NCBI RefSeq assembly: GCF_021390435.2
Contig: NZ_JAJVCN010000002.1
Location: 2,418,001-2,482,000, forward strand
DNA length: 64,000 nt
Reading direction: 5' to 3'
From: Kibdelosporangium philippinense
GTDB lineage: Bacteria; Actinomycetota; Actinomycetes; Mycobacteriales; Pseudonocardiaceae
The position numbers and the translations under genes were made by a program. This document shows, in pieces, positions 43,530 to 52,681 of this stretch; within the stretch, counting starts at the first letter, position 1; every line of letters begins with the position of its first letter. The notes below the pieces were generated by a model that saw nothing but the letters and a program-made list of their open reading frames with translations, was not told the origin of the DNA and made no database searches.

Positions 43530-44501
43530 ATGCGTCTCTGGCTCACCATCACCGTTCTATCAGTCGCGCTTCTCGGCGGCCTGATCGTCGTGCTCACCTC
43601 AATGACCACCAGCACCACCATCGCCCTCGGCATCGCAGACGGCAGTTGCCAACCACTCAGCCACACCGGCGACAGCGCCGAGCCAACTGGTGCTGCCGAG
43701 CAGCTGTCCGAGGAGCAACGAAGCAACGCCACGCTGATCATCCAAGTAGGACGTGAGCTCAGTATGCCCGGCTACGGCCAACAGATCGCCGTCGCCACCG
43801 CGATGCAGGAATCCAGGCTGCGCAACCTCGACCACGGCGACCGCGACTCAATCGGCCTGTTCCAGCAACGTCCGAGCATGGGCTGGGGAACCCGCGAGCA
43901 AATCCTTGATTCCCGCTACGCCTCCACCAAGTTCTACGCCCGGCTGCGCGAAGTTCCCAACTGGCAACAGAAACAACTGTGGGAAGCCGCAGACGCCGTC
44001 CAGCGCAGCGGCTACCCGCACGCATACCAGCAATGGGCCCAGCTCGCGGCCGAACTGGTGCAGCAACACGGCAGCGGCGTCAACTGCGTCACACCCGGCG
44101 GCCCACACGTCGAACAAGCAATCCAATTCGCGACTGCGCAACTTGGCAAGCCCTACGAGTGGGGCGCCACCGGCCCCAACTCCTACGACTGTTCCGGACT
44201 GATGCTGCGTGCCTGGGGCGCAGCCGGGGTCGCACTCAATCGCACCAGCCGCGAGCAGTGGCGCAACGGCGACCCCATCCCCATCGGTCAAGCCGCACGC
44301 GGCGACCTGCTGTTCTGGAGCTACGACGGGACACCCGCCGGGATCCATCACGTAGCAATGTACCTAGGAGACGGAACGATCGTCGAAGCTCAGCAAACGG
44401 GCGTTCCTGTCCACATTAGACCGATCAAGCTGGCCCCCGCCGAGAGCGAACTGATGCCGCACTCCGTCCGAGTCCGAGCAACTCTCCAGTCGCAGGTGTG
44501 A
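43530..44501 (+). CDS. Cell-wall hydrolase: lysozyme-like plus NlpC/P60 domains (VirB1-type)
   Basis: 323 aa. An N-terminal membrane anchor is followed by a goose-lysozyme/transglycosylase-like part (AVATAMQESRLRNLDHGDRD, SIGLFQQRPSMGWG with catalytic Glu in MQESR). An NlpC/P60 endopeptidase domain follows (AQLGKPYEWGATGP, YDCSGLMLRAW with the nucleophilic Cys at about 220, IHHVAMYLGDG with the His at about 274). Such enzymes open the peptidoglycan for the conjugation channel. It starts 6 bases after the VirB8-like gene and leads into the VirD4 gene. Confidence 0.92.
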   Translation: MRLWLTITVLSVALLGGLIVVLTSMTTSTTIALGIADGSCQPLSHTGDSAEPTGAAEQLSEEQRSNATLIIQVGRELSMPGYGQQIAVATAMQESRLRNLDHGDRDSIGLFQQRPSMGWGTREQILDSRYASTKFYARLREVPNWQQKQLWEAADAVQRSGYPHAYQQWAQLAAELVQQHGSGVNCVTPGGPHVEQAIQFATAQLGKPYEWGATGPNSYDCSGLMLRAWGAAGVALNRTSREQWRNGDPIPIGQAARGDLLFWSYDGTPAGIHHVAMYLGDGTIVEAQQTGVPVHIRPIKLAPAESELMPHSVRVRATLQSQV

Positions 44502-44523
44502 ATCTGCCGTTACGTGAGGACTT

Positions 44524-47085
44524 GTGTCATGTCAGAACCTGCCCTGTATCGCGTCGGAGACCGAACGGTCTCCACAGCGATCCGATCAGCGCCGGACGGC
44601 AGGCGGCAGCGTAGCGGCGTCCAACCTCATGTGGGCCGTGATGCTCGCTGAGCCAGGCGGGACCGCCCGTGCGTTGCTCGACGAGATCGGCACATGGCTC
44701 GCCCATTGGGCCCCTGCTACAGCCGCCACGGTCGCCGGAGTGTCCACAGTAGGCGTAGTACTTCGGTTGCTATGCAGGCTCGTGCAGCATCGTCGAATGA
44801 CAACCGGTGCACGGGTCGTGAGCGTGTTGCCACCGCCGTCTGTCGAGCTGTCAGGCGCGATCACGTTGTGGTCCAACATGGTTGGCCTGCTGCGTCCGTG
44901 GTGGTGGCGTTACCTTGGTGGCCAACCTCATCTTGCGTTTGAATACCGCTTCAACCATGACGGGGTCTCCATTTCGATGTGGGTTCCCGGAGTGGTACCG
45001 CCCGGCATGATCGAGCGTGCCATCGAAGCGGCGTGGCCGGGCGTGCGCACCACGACCGAACCCGCCACGCGTCCATCGCCCTGTCAACCGCAAGCTGGCC
45101 AACGCATGCACACCGTCGGTGGGTATGTACGACTGGCGCGGCACGAAGCCCTTCCCATCCGCACCGACTTCTCGTCCGATCCGCTCCGTCCACTTCTGGG
45201 TGCACTGGTGGGTTTGGGACGCCATGAGCATGCAGTCGTTCAAGTTCTCGCCCGGCCAGCCACCGGTCATAGGACAGCCACTGCACGACGGGCAGCCCGC
45301 CACATTCGCGCAGGCCGGTCCTGCAACGCGTTCGTTCGCCTGATCGACAGCGTTACCGCGACACCACCCGCACCTCGACCCACCCCCACGCGCACGACCC
45401 CCACGTGGGATCCGCAAGGTGTTCTGGAATACGCGGCACAAGACCGCGCGATCGTGGCCAAACAACGCAACAATCCCTTTGACACCGCCATCCGCTATGC
45501 GGTCAGCACGATGACTCCGGACACCGCGACCAGGAGCCAGCGACGTCACGTCCTGCAGACACTGCGGGGCCGCGCGCACGCGATCGCCGCGGCAACCGCC
45601 GGATTCAGCGACTACAACTTCTACCGCCGCCGACGCCTCCTGCGCCCATCAGCAACACTTGCCCACCGGCGCCTCTGGCGCGGTGATCTGCTGTCCGTGC
45701 CGGAACTCAGCGCTCTGGCCCACCTTCCCGTTGACCAGGCCACCCCAGGCCTTCAACGAGCCGGAGCCCGAGCGGTGGCACCTCCCGCCGGAATCGCCAG
45801 TCCCGGCCCCGACGTCATCCCGATCGGGATCTCGGACGCCGGCCAGCCACGTCCCGTTGGGCTGCGCGTGGCCGACGCCCGGCACCACATACACATTCTG
45901 GGCCCGACCGGAAGCGGCAAGAGCGAACTGATGGCCCGCATGGTGCTCGACGACGCCGAAGCCGGTCGCGGAATCGTCGTGGTGGATCCTAAAGGCGATC
46001 TCGTCGAGGACATCCTCATGCGCCTGCCCGCCCAGATCGGTGACCGTGTCGTCCTGCTCGACTCCGACAGCCCCACCCGCCCGCCGGTGCTCAACCCGTT
46101 GGAAGGCGACGACATCGCCAGTACGGTCGACAACCTCGTCAGCATCTTCTCCCGCGTCTACTCCTCCAGTTGGGGGCCACGCACCGACGACCTGCTCCGC
46201 TCGGGACTACTCACCCTACGGACCCTGCCCGGCAGTCCCACGCTGATGGATCTGCCCAAGCTGCTAACCATCTCGTCGTTTCGCCAGCGCGCAATGGAAC
46301 AGATCAACGACGAAATCCTGACCGGATTCTGGAAATGGTATGACGACCTGTCCGACGCCACACGCGCCCAAGTCGCAGCACCGTTGATGAACAAACTCCG
46401 CGGTCTGCTCCTGCGTCCCTTCGTACGGGCCACACTCGCAGGCGGCGAGTCCACCATCAACATGGATAACGTTCTCGATGGGGGTATTTGTCTGGTACGC
46501 CTGGCAAAAGGAACACTCAGCACCGACACCGTTCACCTGCTGGGCTCCATCGTGGTCGCCAGCACCTGGCAAGCCGCAACCCGTCGCAGCCGAGTCCCAC
46601 CACACGCTCGCCGTGACTGCGGGCTGGTCATCGATGAGTTCCAGAACTTCATGAACCTGCCCTATCCGGTCGACGACATGCTGGCCGAATCCCGCGCCTA
46701 CAAGATGCGGCTGACCCTCGGCCATCACTTCCTCCTCAAACTGCAACGCGAGTTGGAAGAGGGCATCAGCACCAACGCACGAAACAAGATCTTCTTCAGC
46801 GTGAGCCCGGAGGACGCGCGACGGGCCGCCCGGCACTTCGCGCCACACCTGTCCGAGCACGACCTTGCGCACCTCGGCCGGTTTCACGTCGCAGCGCGAC
46901 TGGTCCTCGACAGCGAGAACGCGCCAGCATTCACCGCAGTGACCGAAAAACTGCTGCCCCCAGTTCCTGGTCGCGCGCAGCACATCCGGCGACTCGCCGC
47001 GCTCAATGCCCAGCCACCCAGCGCACATGACAGTTCCAGCGCTGAACCAGAACAGACCATGCACGACCCGCGCCGCACCGCTTGA
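44524..47085 (+). CDS. VirD4/TraD-type coupling ATPase
   Basis: 853 aa. One N-terminal membrane segment lies near residues 60-85. Walker A is ILGPTGSGKSEL (about 458-468) and a nearby IVVVDPKGDLVEDIL completes the nucleotide site. Walker B is CGLVIDEFQNFMN (about 698-711), and SVSPEDARRAARHF follows. It matches the large 'type IV secretory DNA transfer' proteins of actinobacterial elements, which recruit the relaxosome to the VirB channel. The start is GTG 44524 with GAGGA upstream; ATGs at residues 36 and 40 are alternatives. The gene is separated from the hydrolase by 22 bases. Confidence 0.9.
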   Translation: MSCQNLPCIASETERSPQRSDQRRTAGGSVAASNLMWAVMLAEPGGTARALLDEIGTWLAHWAPATAATVAGVSTVGVVLRLLCRLVQHRRMTTGARVVSVLPPPSVELSGAITLWSNMVGLLRPWWWRYLGGQPHLAFEYRFNHDGVSISMWVPGVVPPGMIERAIEAAWPGVRTTTEPATRPSPCQPQAGQRMHTVGGYVRLARHEALPIRTDFSSDPLRPLLGALVGLGRHEHAVVQVLARPATGHRTATARRAARHIRAGRSCNAFVRLIDSVTATPPAPRPTPTRTTPTWDPQGVLEYAAQDRAIVAKQRNNPFDTAIRYAVSTMTPDTATRSQRRHVLQTLRGRAHAIAAATAGFSDYNFYRRRRLLRPSATLAHRRLWRGDLLSVPELSALAHLPVDQATPGLQRAGARAVAPPAGIASPGPDVIPIGISDAGQPRPVGLRVADARHHIHILGPTGSGKSELMARMVLDDAEAGRGIVVVDPKGDLVEDILMRLPAQIGDRVVLLDSDSPTRPPVLNPLEGDDIASTVDNLVSIFSRVYSSSWGPRTDDLLRSGLLTLRTLPGSPTLMDLPKLLTISSFRQRAMEQINDEILTGFWKWYDDLSDATRAQVAAPLMNKLRGLLLRPFVRATLAGGESTINMDNVLDGGICLVRLAKGTLSTDTVHLLGSIVVASTWQAATRRSRVPPHARRDCGLVIDEFQNFMNLPYPVDDMLAESRAYKMRLTLGHHFLLKLQRELEEGISTNARNKIFFSVSPEDARRAARHFAPHLSEHDLAHLGRFHVAARLVLDSENAPAFTAVTEKLLPPVPGRAQHIRRLAALNAQPPSAHDSSSAEPEQTMHDPRRTA

Positions 47086-47111
47086 ACCCAAACTGGAAAG
47101 TGACGTTCACC

Positions 47112-48149
47112 ATGGCCGAAAACCCGACACCGCAACGTGGCCTACGAGGACATCGCCTTGTTCGTCCGCTGCCACGTGCGCGTAACTCAGCTGAGCACCA
47201 CGCGTGGTTGGCTCACCACTTGACACCCCGGGATCGCTGGTTGGCTCGGATGCTTTTTGAGCACAAAGTGTTCACCACTCATCAAATCACGGACCTGGCT
47301 TACCCGAGCCAGCGCGCCGCGAATATGCGCCTGCTCAACCTGTACAAGTGGGGTGTGGTGCATCGCTTCCGGCCGCACCGCGACGTCGGCACCCATCCTA
47401 TGTACTACATCCTGGATAGTGCCGGCGCAACGATGCTGGCGCATGAGGAAGGCATCGAGCCCAGCGCGCTGAACTACAACCGTGACCGCGAGATCGGCCG
47501 CGCCTACTCGCTTCAACTGGCACACCTCGTAGGCTGCAACGGACTATTCACCTCCCTGGTGCGCCAGTCCGGTCAACCGGGCACCACCGGCCAGCTGACG
47601 GCGTGGTGGTCGGCAGCGCGTTGTGGACGGCACTGGGGGGACATCGTCACGCCCGACGGCTACGGCCGATGGCGCCAGGCCGGCCTCGATGTCGAATGGT
47701 TCATGGAGTTCGACTTCGGCACCGAGCAGCTCGCACGGCTGGCGGGAAAGCTCGTTCGATACGAACGCCTCGCCGACACAACAGGGATTACCACACCAAT
47801 CTTGATGTGGTTTCCAACCACTGCCCGTGAGGTCACAGCACGACGGGCACTCCTCGACGCGCTGCAAGGGCTGCGACGCCCGCATCAGGTACCGGTAGCG
47901 ACCACGCACGCCAATGCAGCACGCGATCCGCTCGACGCGTCAGAAGCGCGCTGGCTGCCCGTTGGAGCCACTCCAACCGCCGGACGCACTGCCCTCACTG
48001 ACTTGCCCACCTTGTGGCCTCACCTCCCGCCACCGACACCACCGCTGGAAAGCGCCGGACAGCCCGCCATTTCCCGGTCAGATGTAGCGCCTCCACGCCC
48101 AACACCACCTGTCCTCTCGGGACATCACATGAAGCGCGCTACTTCGTGA
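47112..48149 (+). CDS. Replication-relaxation family protein (candidate relaxase)
   Basis: 345 aa from ATG 47112; an upstream TTG at 47082 would add ten residues and no start has a strong ribosome site. The N-terminal winged-helix block (LTPRDRWLARMLFEHKVFTT, HQITDLAYPS, AANMRLLNLYKWGVV) and PMYYILDSAGATMLA are the replication-relaxation signature. The second half (LDVEWFMEFDFGTEQLARLA) keeps the acidic block DVEWFMEFD. These proteins sit with VirD4 in actinobacterial conjugative elements and are thought to act at oriT/ori. No other relaxase is present. The stop codon abuts the stop of the opposite-strand methylase gene with no intervening base. Confidence 0.82.
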   Translation: MAENPTPQRGLRGHRLVRPLPRARNSAEHHAWLAHHLTPRDRWLARMLFEHKVFTTHQITDLAYPSQRAANMRLLNLYKWGVVHRFRPHRDVGTHPMYYILDSAGATMLAHEEGIEPSALNYNRDREIGRAYSLQLAHLVGCNGLFTSLVRQSGQPGTTGQLTAWWSAARCGRHWGDIVTPDGYGRWRQAGLDVEWFMEFDFGTEQLARLAGKLVRYERLADTTGITTPILMWFPTTAREVTARRALLDALQGLRRPHQVPVATTHANAARDPLDASEARWLPVGATPTAGRTALTDLPTLWPHLPPPTPPLESAGQPAISRSDVAPPRPTPPVLSGHHMKRATS

Positions 48150-49034
48150 TCAGGTGCGGGCGTCGCTGTCACGAACTGGGTATCCGTCCAGCAGAGCAAA
48201 CAACGCCCTGTATCGCGTGATGTCAGCCGCCAGCTGGCTCAGCTTATCCCGTTGAGCAAGCGCTGCGGCCTTCCAGTCGTCGGTCAAGGCATCGCCCACG
48301 TGGAAGACTATGTCGCGGCCGAGTCCCCAGATCATGCTGTTGACCGTCGCGCAGGCCACGGCGAGTTCGTCGATGTCGCAACCCACCCACTGAATGGTGC
48401 GAGGATCGCGCCCTACGTCCCGCATGACGTGCGCAACTGCCCGAAAGAGCCCGCCGGTGCCCACCATCGGGTCCTCAACGGCCTGATGTTCCTCCACATC
48501 GGACATTCGGGCCAGTAGCGCCGCGATGCACGCGGGGGTGTAGAACTGCCCGCGGGCTTTCAGTGCCGACGCTGGGCGCAGGACCGTTAGCACTGTCCCC
48601 AGTAGATCGGTGTCGAAGCGGCGATCCGTACCGGTAAGATCAAGTTGTCGAGCGCGCAGCGCAGCACGTGATACGGCACACGCTTGGGAATTCAGCTCCG
48701 TGTCGGCGTCTTCGAAGATCCACGCAATCAGTGGATAGAGCAATGCGGTGATCTCAGGGCGTTCCTGGATAACCGCCCTCCATATCATCCGCGCGAAAGC
48801 AAAGAAGTCGTCCGGCGACCATGTGATCATGGCGTCGGTGTTGTCGTTTCCGTGGGAGTCGTTCTGTGGCGCAGCGGCGAGAGTGGAAACCACGGACAGA
48901 GGAACATCGAGTCGTCCAGAGCCGTACGACCCATGCCACGCCTTGGCCACCGCCTCGGCAATCTTATGGGCGTGGGCACCGACATCAGTCGGCGGCACTG
49001 GTCGGACTGCCGGAGCCTTCTTACGTGCAGCCAT
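48150..49034 (-). CDS. N6-methylase-fold protein without the catalytic NPPY motif
   Basis: 294 aa from ATG 49034 (AGAAGGGAG about ten bases upstream). GQFYTPACIAALLARM and VEDPMVGTGGLFRAVAHVM are the HsdM-type motif X/I. WVGCDIDELAVACATVNSMI is the acidic SAM block. The chain ends soon after DIVFHVGDALTDD, before the place where the catalytic NPP(Y/F) should occur. It thus has a SAM-binding fold but apparently no methyl-transfer site. It is the last gene of a leftward operon with ArdC-like and sliding-clamp genes. It could bind SAM or DNA to interfere with host type I systems (speculation). Confidence 0.75.
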   Translation of the reverse strand: MAARKKAPAVRPVPPTDVGAHAHKIAEAVAKAWHGSYGSGRLDVPLSVVSTLAAAPQNDSHGNDNTDAMITWSPDDFFAFARMIWRAVIQERPEITALLYPLIAWIFEDADTELNSQACAVSRAALRARQLDLTGTDRRFDTDLLGTVLTVLRPASALKARGQFYTPACIAALLARMSDVEEHQAVEDPMVGTGGLFRAVAHVMRDVGRDPRTIQWVGCDIDELAVACATVNSMIWGLGRDIVFHVGDALTDDWKAAALAQRDKLSQLAADITRYRALFALLDGYPVRDSDART

Positions 49035-49249
49035 GACAACGCGCACTCCCTTCTGACTTTGTTTCGGGAGGAGCGCGAAGCGTGGGCTTGCGGTCATGAG
49101 GTCAAGTCGGCCCTGCCGCGGGCCGTTACCTGGCAGTCCCGACGCCATTTGAGCAGGTCAGAAGGGATGACCGGTGACGTATGCCAGCCATGGTGATACC
49201 GCGGTAGAATCAACGCTCCGCGCGCCTGTTTGGTGATGCGGTGTTGGAT

Positions 49250-49298
49250 GCCCGGCGGGTGAGTGCCGCACTTCTTCGGAAGTGATCACCCGCCGGGC
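49250..49298 (-). terminator. Large hairpin between two leftward genes
   Basis: A perfect 13-bp outer stem (49250-49262 with 49286-49298) encloses an inner CACTTC/GAAGTG hairpin. It lies 11 bases after the stop of the 92-aa gene and upstream of the methylase-fold gene. It probably terminates or processes the transcript. Confidence 0.7.
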
Positions 49299-49308
49299 GC
49301 ACCTACCT

Positions 49309-49587
49309 TCATTGCCTGGTTGGTTCTGTCAGCTCAGCAGCCGCTACGACAAGGCGGTCCATCACCATGACGGACTCGTCGGACAGAACGTCAGCGTGTT
49401 TCAGCAAGATCTTTCCTAGTCGTGCCACGCAGTCAAGGCGTTCAGCATCCGACATGGTCAACGTCCGTACGACGCCAAGGCTGACAAGTGCTGCGCCTGC
49501 TGCCTGGTACCACAGGAACGAGAGTTCCTCTTGCTCGACAATGCAATGCCTCGCCGGTATCGGGGCACCACTTAGGCTTTCGGACAT
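49309..49587 (-). CDS. Small helical protein of unknown function (92 aa)
   Basis: A strong AAGGAGG lies before ATG 49587. The protein is mainly helical (EELSFLWYQAAGAALVSLGV; ERLDCVARLGKILLKHADVL; DRLVVAAAELTE) with no membrane segment long enough to be convincing. No family recognised. It sits between the ArdC-like gene (51 bases upstream) and a hairpin. Size and place would fit a small antirestriction or regulatory protein; that is only a guess. Confidence 0.7.
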   Translation of the reverse strand: MSESLSGAPIPARHCIVEQEELSFLWYQAAGAALVSLGVVRTLTMSDAERLDCVARLGKILLKHADVLSDESVMVMDRLVVAAAELTEPTRQ

Positions 49588-49637
49588 CGATTGTCCCTCC
49601 TTGTTGACTCATCTGGCGTGCGAGTGCTAGATGAAGA

Positions 49638-50648
49638 TCAACTTCTTGGGTGCTTAACGCAGATCAGATCGCGAGCGTTGTGAACATGCTGGGGACGCAC
49701 AGCATCGGTGACCGTCGTGACGGGAAGATCCTCATCCAAGGATTGCGACACACGGTCGAGTCGACTCAGAATCGCGTCTGCGACCTGCAACACCCGCTCC
49801 GCGGACTGGTGGGCAGTGTCGAGATCAGCGGCCCATCCCGCGACATAGGGCACGGAGTACGTCAGAGTGTCCACTCCGCACACCGCACTGACGATGCACG
49901 CCACGGATTCCGCTTCGACTTCCTGCAGGTGCCGCGGCGCGGTACGGGCACGGGCTTCGTGCTCGCACAGAATGTGGGCTAGTTCGTGCGTGAGCGTCTT
50001 GGCCGCCTGAGCTGGCTCCACATCGCCGCGCACGATGACGCGACGCTCGGCAAATCTTGTTACGCCGTAAGCACCGTCGCAGTCGCCGCGTTCGACGGCG
50101 AATCCGCATGCCGTGATCTGCTCGGCGACTCCCTCCCAGAGACCAGACGGAGCTTCGCCAGCGAGCTCGACCGGTCGTGGCGGGACGGGTGGCTCGACAG
50201 CCGGGCCGCCCTGCAACTGCGAGACGTCCACCACTGGCACGAGCATGAATCCAGACAACTGTGTTGTGGCGACGTCGCCGGTGCTGTTGCTGTCGTCGGT
50301 CTGGTCCGCTTCGATCTTGCGGAAGTTTGGCTTCCAGATCTTGATCTTGTGAGTGCCCTTGCGCATGTACTCGTAGCCCGCTTTCTTCCATTCCGACATC
50401 GGGCGCACGTCGGTCGCTTGTGGGCACTGCTGCAGGATCATGATCAAGTTGTTAAGGCTGTACCGACGCAGCCACGCCCGTGAGGTAATCAACTGTTGCC
50501 AGCCTTCGGCCGTCATCAGCTTGTTGACCCCATCGAGCAATTGCTCGCGGGCGACTGACAGGCGTTCGGTGCGTTGCTCCGGCGACAAGGAGTAACGGGC
50601 GGCCTTTCGGCGAGTGGTGGACGCGCGGCGTCCAGAGGTGCGGGTCAT
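49638..50648 (-). CDS. ArdC-like antirestriction protein with ImmA/IrrE metallopeptidase domain
   Basis: 336 aa from ATG 50648 (GGAGCG upstream; the frame is open to 50714). The N-terminal part is the ArdC ssDNA-binding domain (LLDGVNKLMTAEGWQQLITS, RRYSLNNLIMILQQCPQATD, WKKAGYEYMRKGTHKIKIWK). The C-terminal part is a zinc peptidase with HELAH in AKTLTHELAHILCEH (about 217-222) and the downstream acidic VEAESVACIV. ArdC-type proteins enter recipients with conjugative DNA and counter restriction. The position in an ICE operon next to a sliding-clamp gene is consistent. Active-site residues are present. Confidence 0.85.
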   Translation of the reverse strand: MTRTSGRRASTTRRKAARYSLSPEQRTERLSVAREQLLDGVNKLMTAEGWQQLITSRAWLRRYSLNNLIMILQQCPQATDVRPMSEWKKAGYEYMRKGTHKIKIWKPNFRKIEADQTDDSNSTGDVATTQLSGFMLVPVVDVSQLQGGPAVEPPVPPRPVELAGEAPSGLWEGVAEQITACGFAVERGDCDGAYGVTRFAERRVIVRGDVEPAQAAKTLTHELAHILCEHEARARTAPRHLQEVEAESVACIVSAVCGVDTLTYSVPYVAGWAADLDTAHQSAERVLQVADAILSRLDRVSQSLDEDLPVTTVTDAVRPQHVHNARDLICVKHPRS

Positions 50649-50693
50649 CACGGGGACGCTCCAGTTCGTTATCTGCGGTGTTGGTGGTGGAGC

Positions 50694-50726
50694 GCGTCGC
50701 ACCGGGAGTGCCACCCGGTGCGACGC
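50694..50726 (-). terminator. Hairpin between the sliding-clamp and ArdC-like genes
   Basis: A perfect 13-bp GC-rich stem (50694-50706 with 50714-50726) with a 7-base loop lies 51 bases after the sliding-clamp stop. There is no T tract, so it may be an attenuator or an mRNA-stability element. Confidence 0.6.
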
Positions 50727-50777
50727 AAGGGGTGTATCTGTCCGTTGTGGAACCTGGTTGGTTTCGCGTTCGTAGCG

Positions 50778-52004
50778 TTACGTTCGGGGTTCGTACATCG
50801 GGACCACCACGTGCTTGAAGGCAGTGACATTGGCCAGTCCGTCGGCGTCGTCGGTAAACAACACCGGACGTGCAATACTGCTATGGGTGTGCAATGTGAC
50901 TGTGTCGCCGGCGAAGCTGTCCAACGCGTCGGCCAGATAGGCAGGGTTGAACAAAAACCGTGCGGTGTCGGTGATTCCGTTGACAGTGGCTGATTGCTCG
51001 GGTGCGGCCACTGCGTCGGTGTGCTGATCGAGCACGGGCGCGACTGACACGGATTCTCGGGTGACGGTCACGGCGACTCGCTTGAACTCTGGGTGTTTCG
51101 CGTCGAGTACAGCGGCAGCTCGCCGTGTCGCGGCAAGCAATTCCGCACGGTCGAACTGAACCGTTGCGGCCGCCTCACTTGGAATGAGGATCCGATATGT
51201 CGGAAAGTCGCCGCAGATCGTACGCACGGACATCGTGATGTCCCCGCACACGAACGACACGGTGTCTGGGTTGCACATGCTGTCGAATCCGATCCGCACC
51301 TGGTCACCGGTAAACCGTCTGGCGGTAGCCGCAACTACTTCCCCCGGCACAAGCGCGGACACGTCCTTAGCGGAATGGGCGAGCGACACAGCGGGCAGCG
51401 ACGCTACAGCCAGCCGGTACCGGTCGGTTGCGGCCATCGTGACGGTGCCAGGTGTGGTCTCCAGATTGATACAGGTGAGGGCGGGCAGGACGTCATCCTT
51501 GCCGACCGCGACCATGATCCGTGCCACGTCGCGCGTGAACGCCTCCCGGTCGACTTGCGCGATGGCCGATACGACATCGGGTATCGCGGGATAGTCCTCA
51601 GCCGCATAGGCAGTCACAGGAACTGTGTACCCAGCAAGATCAACTACTGGGGTGTCATCGTCAAGTGTGCGCACCGTGACAGGAAGCATGTCCGCGTCCC
51701 GCTTGCGGGTGCCCTTGACCAAAGCACCAAGCAGTCTGACTAGTTCAGCGTGATCAACAAGCAATATGCCTGCGCTTCGCACGGTGCCAGACAGGGGTAC
51801 GGTGATTGTCGTGTCGTAATCGGTGGCGCTGACGGTCAGGTGATCATCACGAGCACGGAGCAAGACGCCACCAAGCAACGGCACAACTGGCCGTTTGGGC
51901 ACAGCGAGTCCGACAGTGGTCAACGCGTCGACTAGCGCGGCACGCTCAGTGGTGAACCCCAATTGGGTACCCCGACCGGTCAGGGTGTGATCGGTGATCG
52001 TCAT
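50778..52004 (-). CDS. DNA polymerase III beta-subunit (sliding clamp) paralogue
   Basis: 408 aa. The three-domain clamp pattern is clear. Domain 1 is seen in VVPLLGGVLLRARDDHLTVS and ATDYDTTITVPL. Domain 2 is in VALINLE-like VGKDDVLPALTCINLE and AATDRYRLAVASLPA (the ATDRYRL signature). Domain 3 is in FDRAELLAATRRAAAVL, FNPAYLADALDSF and a C-terminal VVVPM. It is longer than chromosomal DnaN (about 375 aa) and lacks replication neighbours, so it is an element-borne second clamp. Possible roles are element replication or resistance to clamp-targeting inhibitors, as known for the GriR clamp. Neither is demonstrated here. ATG 52004 has GGAG eight bases upstream. Confidence 0.85.
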   Translation of the reverse strand: MTITDHTLTGRGTQLGFTTERAALVDALTTVGLAVPKRPVVPLLGGVLLRARDDHLTVSATDYDTTITVPLSGTVRSAGILLVDHAELVRLLGALVKGTRKRDADMLPVTVRTLDDDTPVVDLAGYTVPVTAYAAEDYPAIPDVVSAIAQVDREAFTRDVARIMVAVGKDDVLPALTCINLETTPGTVTMAATDRYRLAVASLPAVSLAHSAKDVSALVPGEVVAATARRFTGDQVRIGFDSMCNPDTVSFVCGDITMSVRTICGDFPTYRILIPSEAAATVQFDRAELLAATRRAAAVLDAKHPEFKRVAVTVTRESVSVAPVLDQHTDAVAAPEQSATVNGITDTARFLFNPAYLADALDSFAGDTVTLHTHSSIARPVLFTDDADGLANVTAFKHVVVPMYEPRT

Positions 52005-52063
52005 GGCTCATACTCCATTGGTAGTCGGTACGTGGAACGGGTGGGCGTAGGGCTGGGCTGGTG

Positions 52064-52591
52064 CTAAGCCGCCGGCGGAACGGAGCGCATGCGGCGCGCT
52101 GGCATGTAGTGGCCGACAACGTAAGTGCCGTCGTGCAACGGCGTTAGGTCCATGTGTGGCGCGGGTTCTGAGGGATAAGGCGTGTGCATGATCAGGTGCC
52201 CGGCAAGGTCGCTGTCCACGTCATCGGGTACGCGCCGAATGGTGAAGGTGAAGGCGCCCCGCGGGTCACCGACCGAAATGGACACCGTGACGGAGTCTTC
52301 CGACTCGTCGGTGTGCACAGCTGCGCTGTTGCACCATGACAATGGGATCCGTTCCGGATCGTGCGGACCGTGCCCATAGTCGGGATCGGTATCAGAGATC
52401 GGCTCAAAGTCTGAGCACACGGCACCGTCCGACTCATTTTCATAGCCGTCAACGGTTTGCGTCAGCTCCTCCCCGCACGCCCGGCACCGATGCGTCAGCG
52501 CCGCGTCGGCATCGAATTCAAGGGAGACCGCTTCGGGACTATCACTGGACAGCCCGATGGGCTCACCGTCCACATAGAGCACTGCAAACAT
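52064..52591 (-). CDS. Acidic hypothetical protein with a CxxC pair
   Basis: 175 aa, very acidic, with HRCRACGEELTQ near residue 35 as a possible half zinc site. The C-terminal half is beta-rich (VTVSISVGDPRGAFTFTIRR). GTGAGG precedes ATG 52591. No family recognised. It is second in the leftward series, 90 bases after the 264-aa gene and 59 bases before the clamp gene. Protein acidity in this operon might relate to DNA mimicry (unsupported beyond composition). Confidence 0.65.
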   Translation of the reverse strand: MFAVLYVDGEPIGLSSDSPEAVSLEFDADAALTHRCRACGEELTQTVDGYENESDGAVCSDFEPISDTDPDYGHGPHDPERIPLSWCNSAAVHTDESEDSVTVSISVGDPRGAFTFTIRRVPDDVDSDLAGHLIMHTPYPSEPAPHMDLTPLHDGTYVVGHYMPARRMRSVPPAA

Positions 52592-52681
52592 CGCAACCTC
52601 ACAGATCCTGAAAGGAAAGTTCAGGAAAGCCAGGGCATCTACGGACCGACGTCGAGCCTGCAGCCCGCGGGTGCCAGAACA

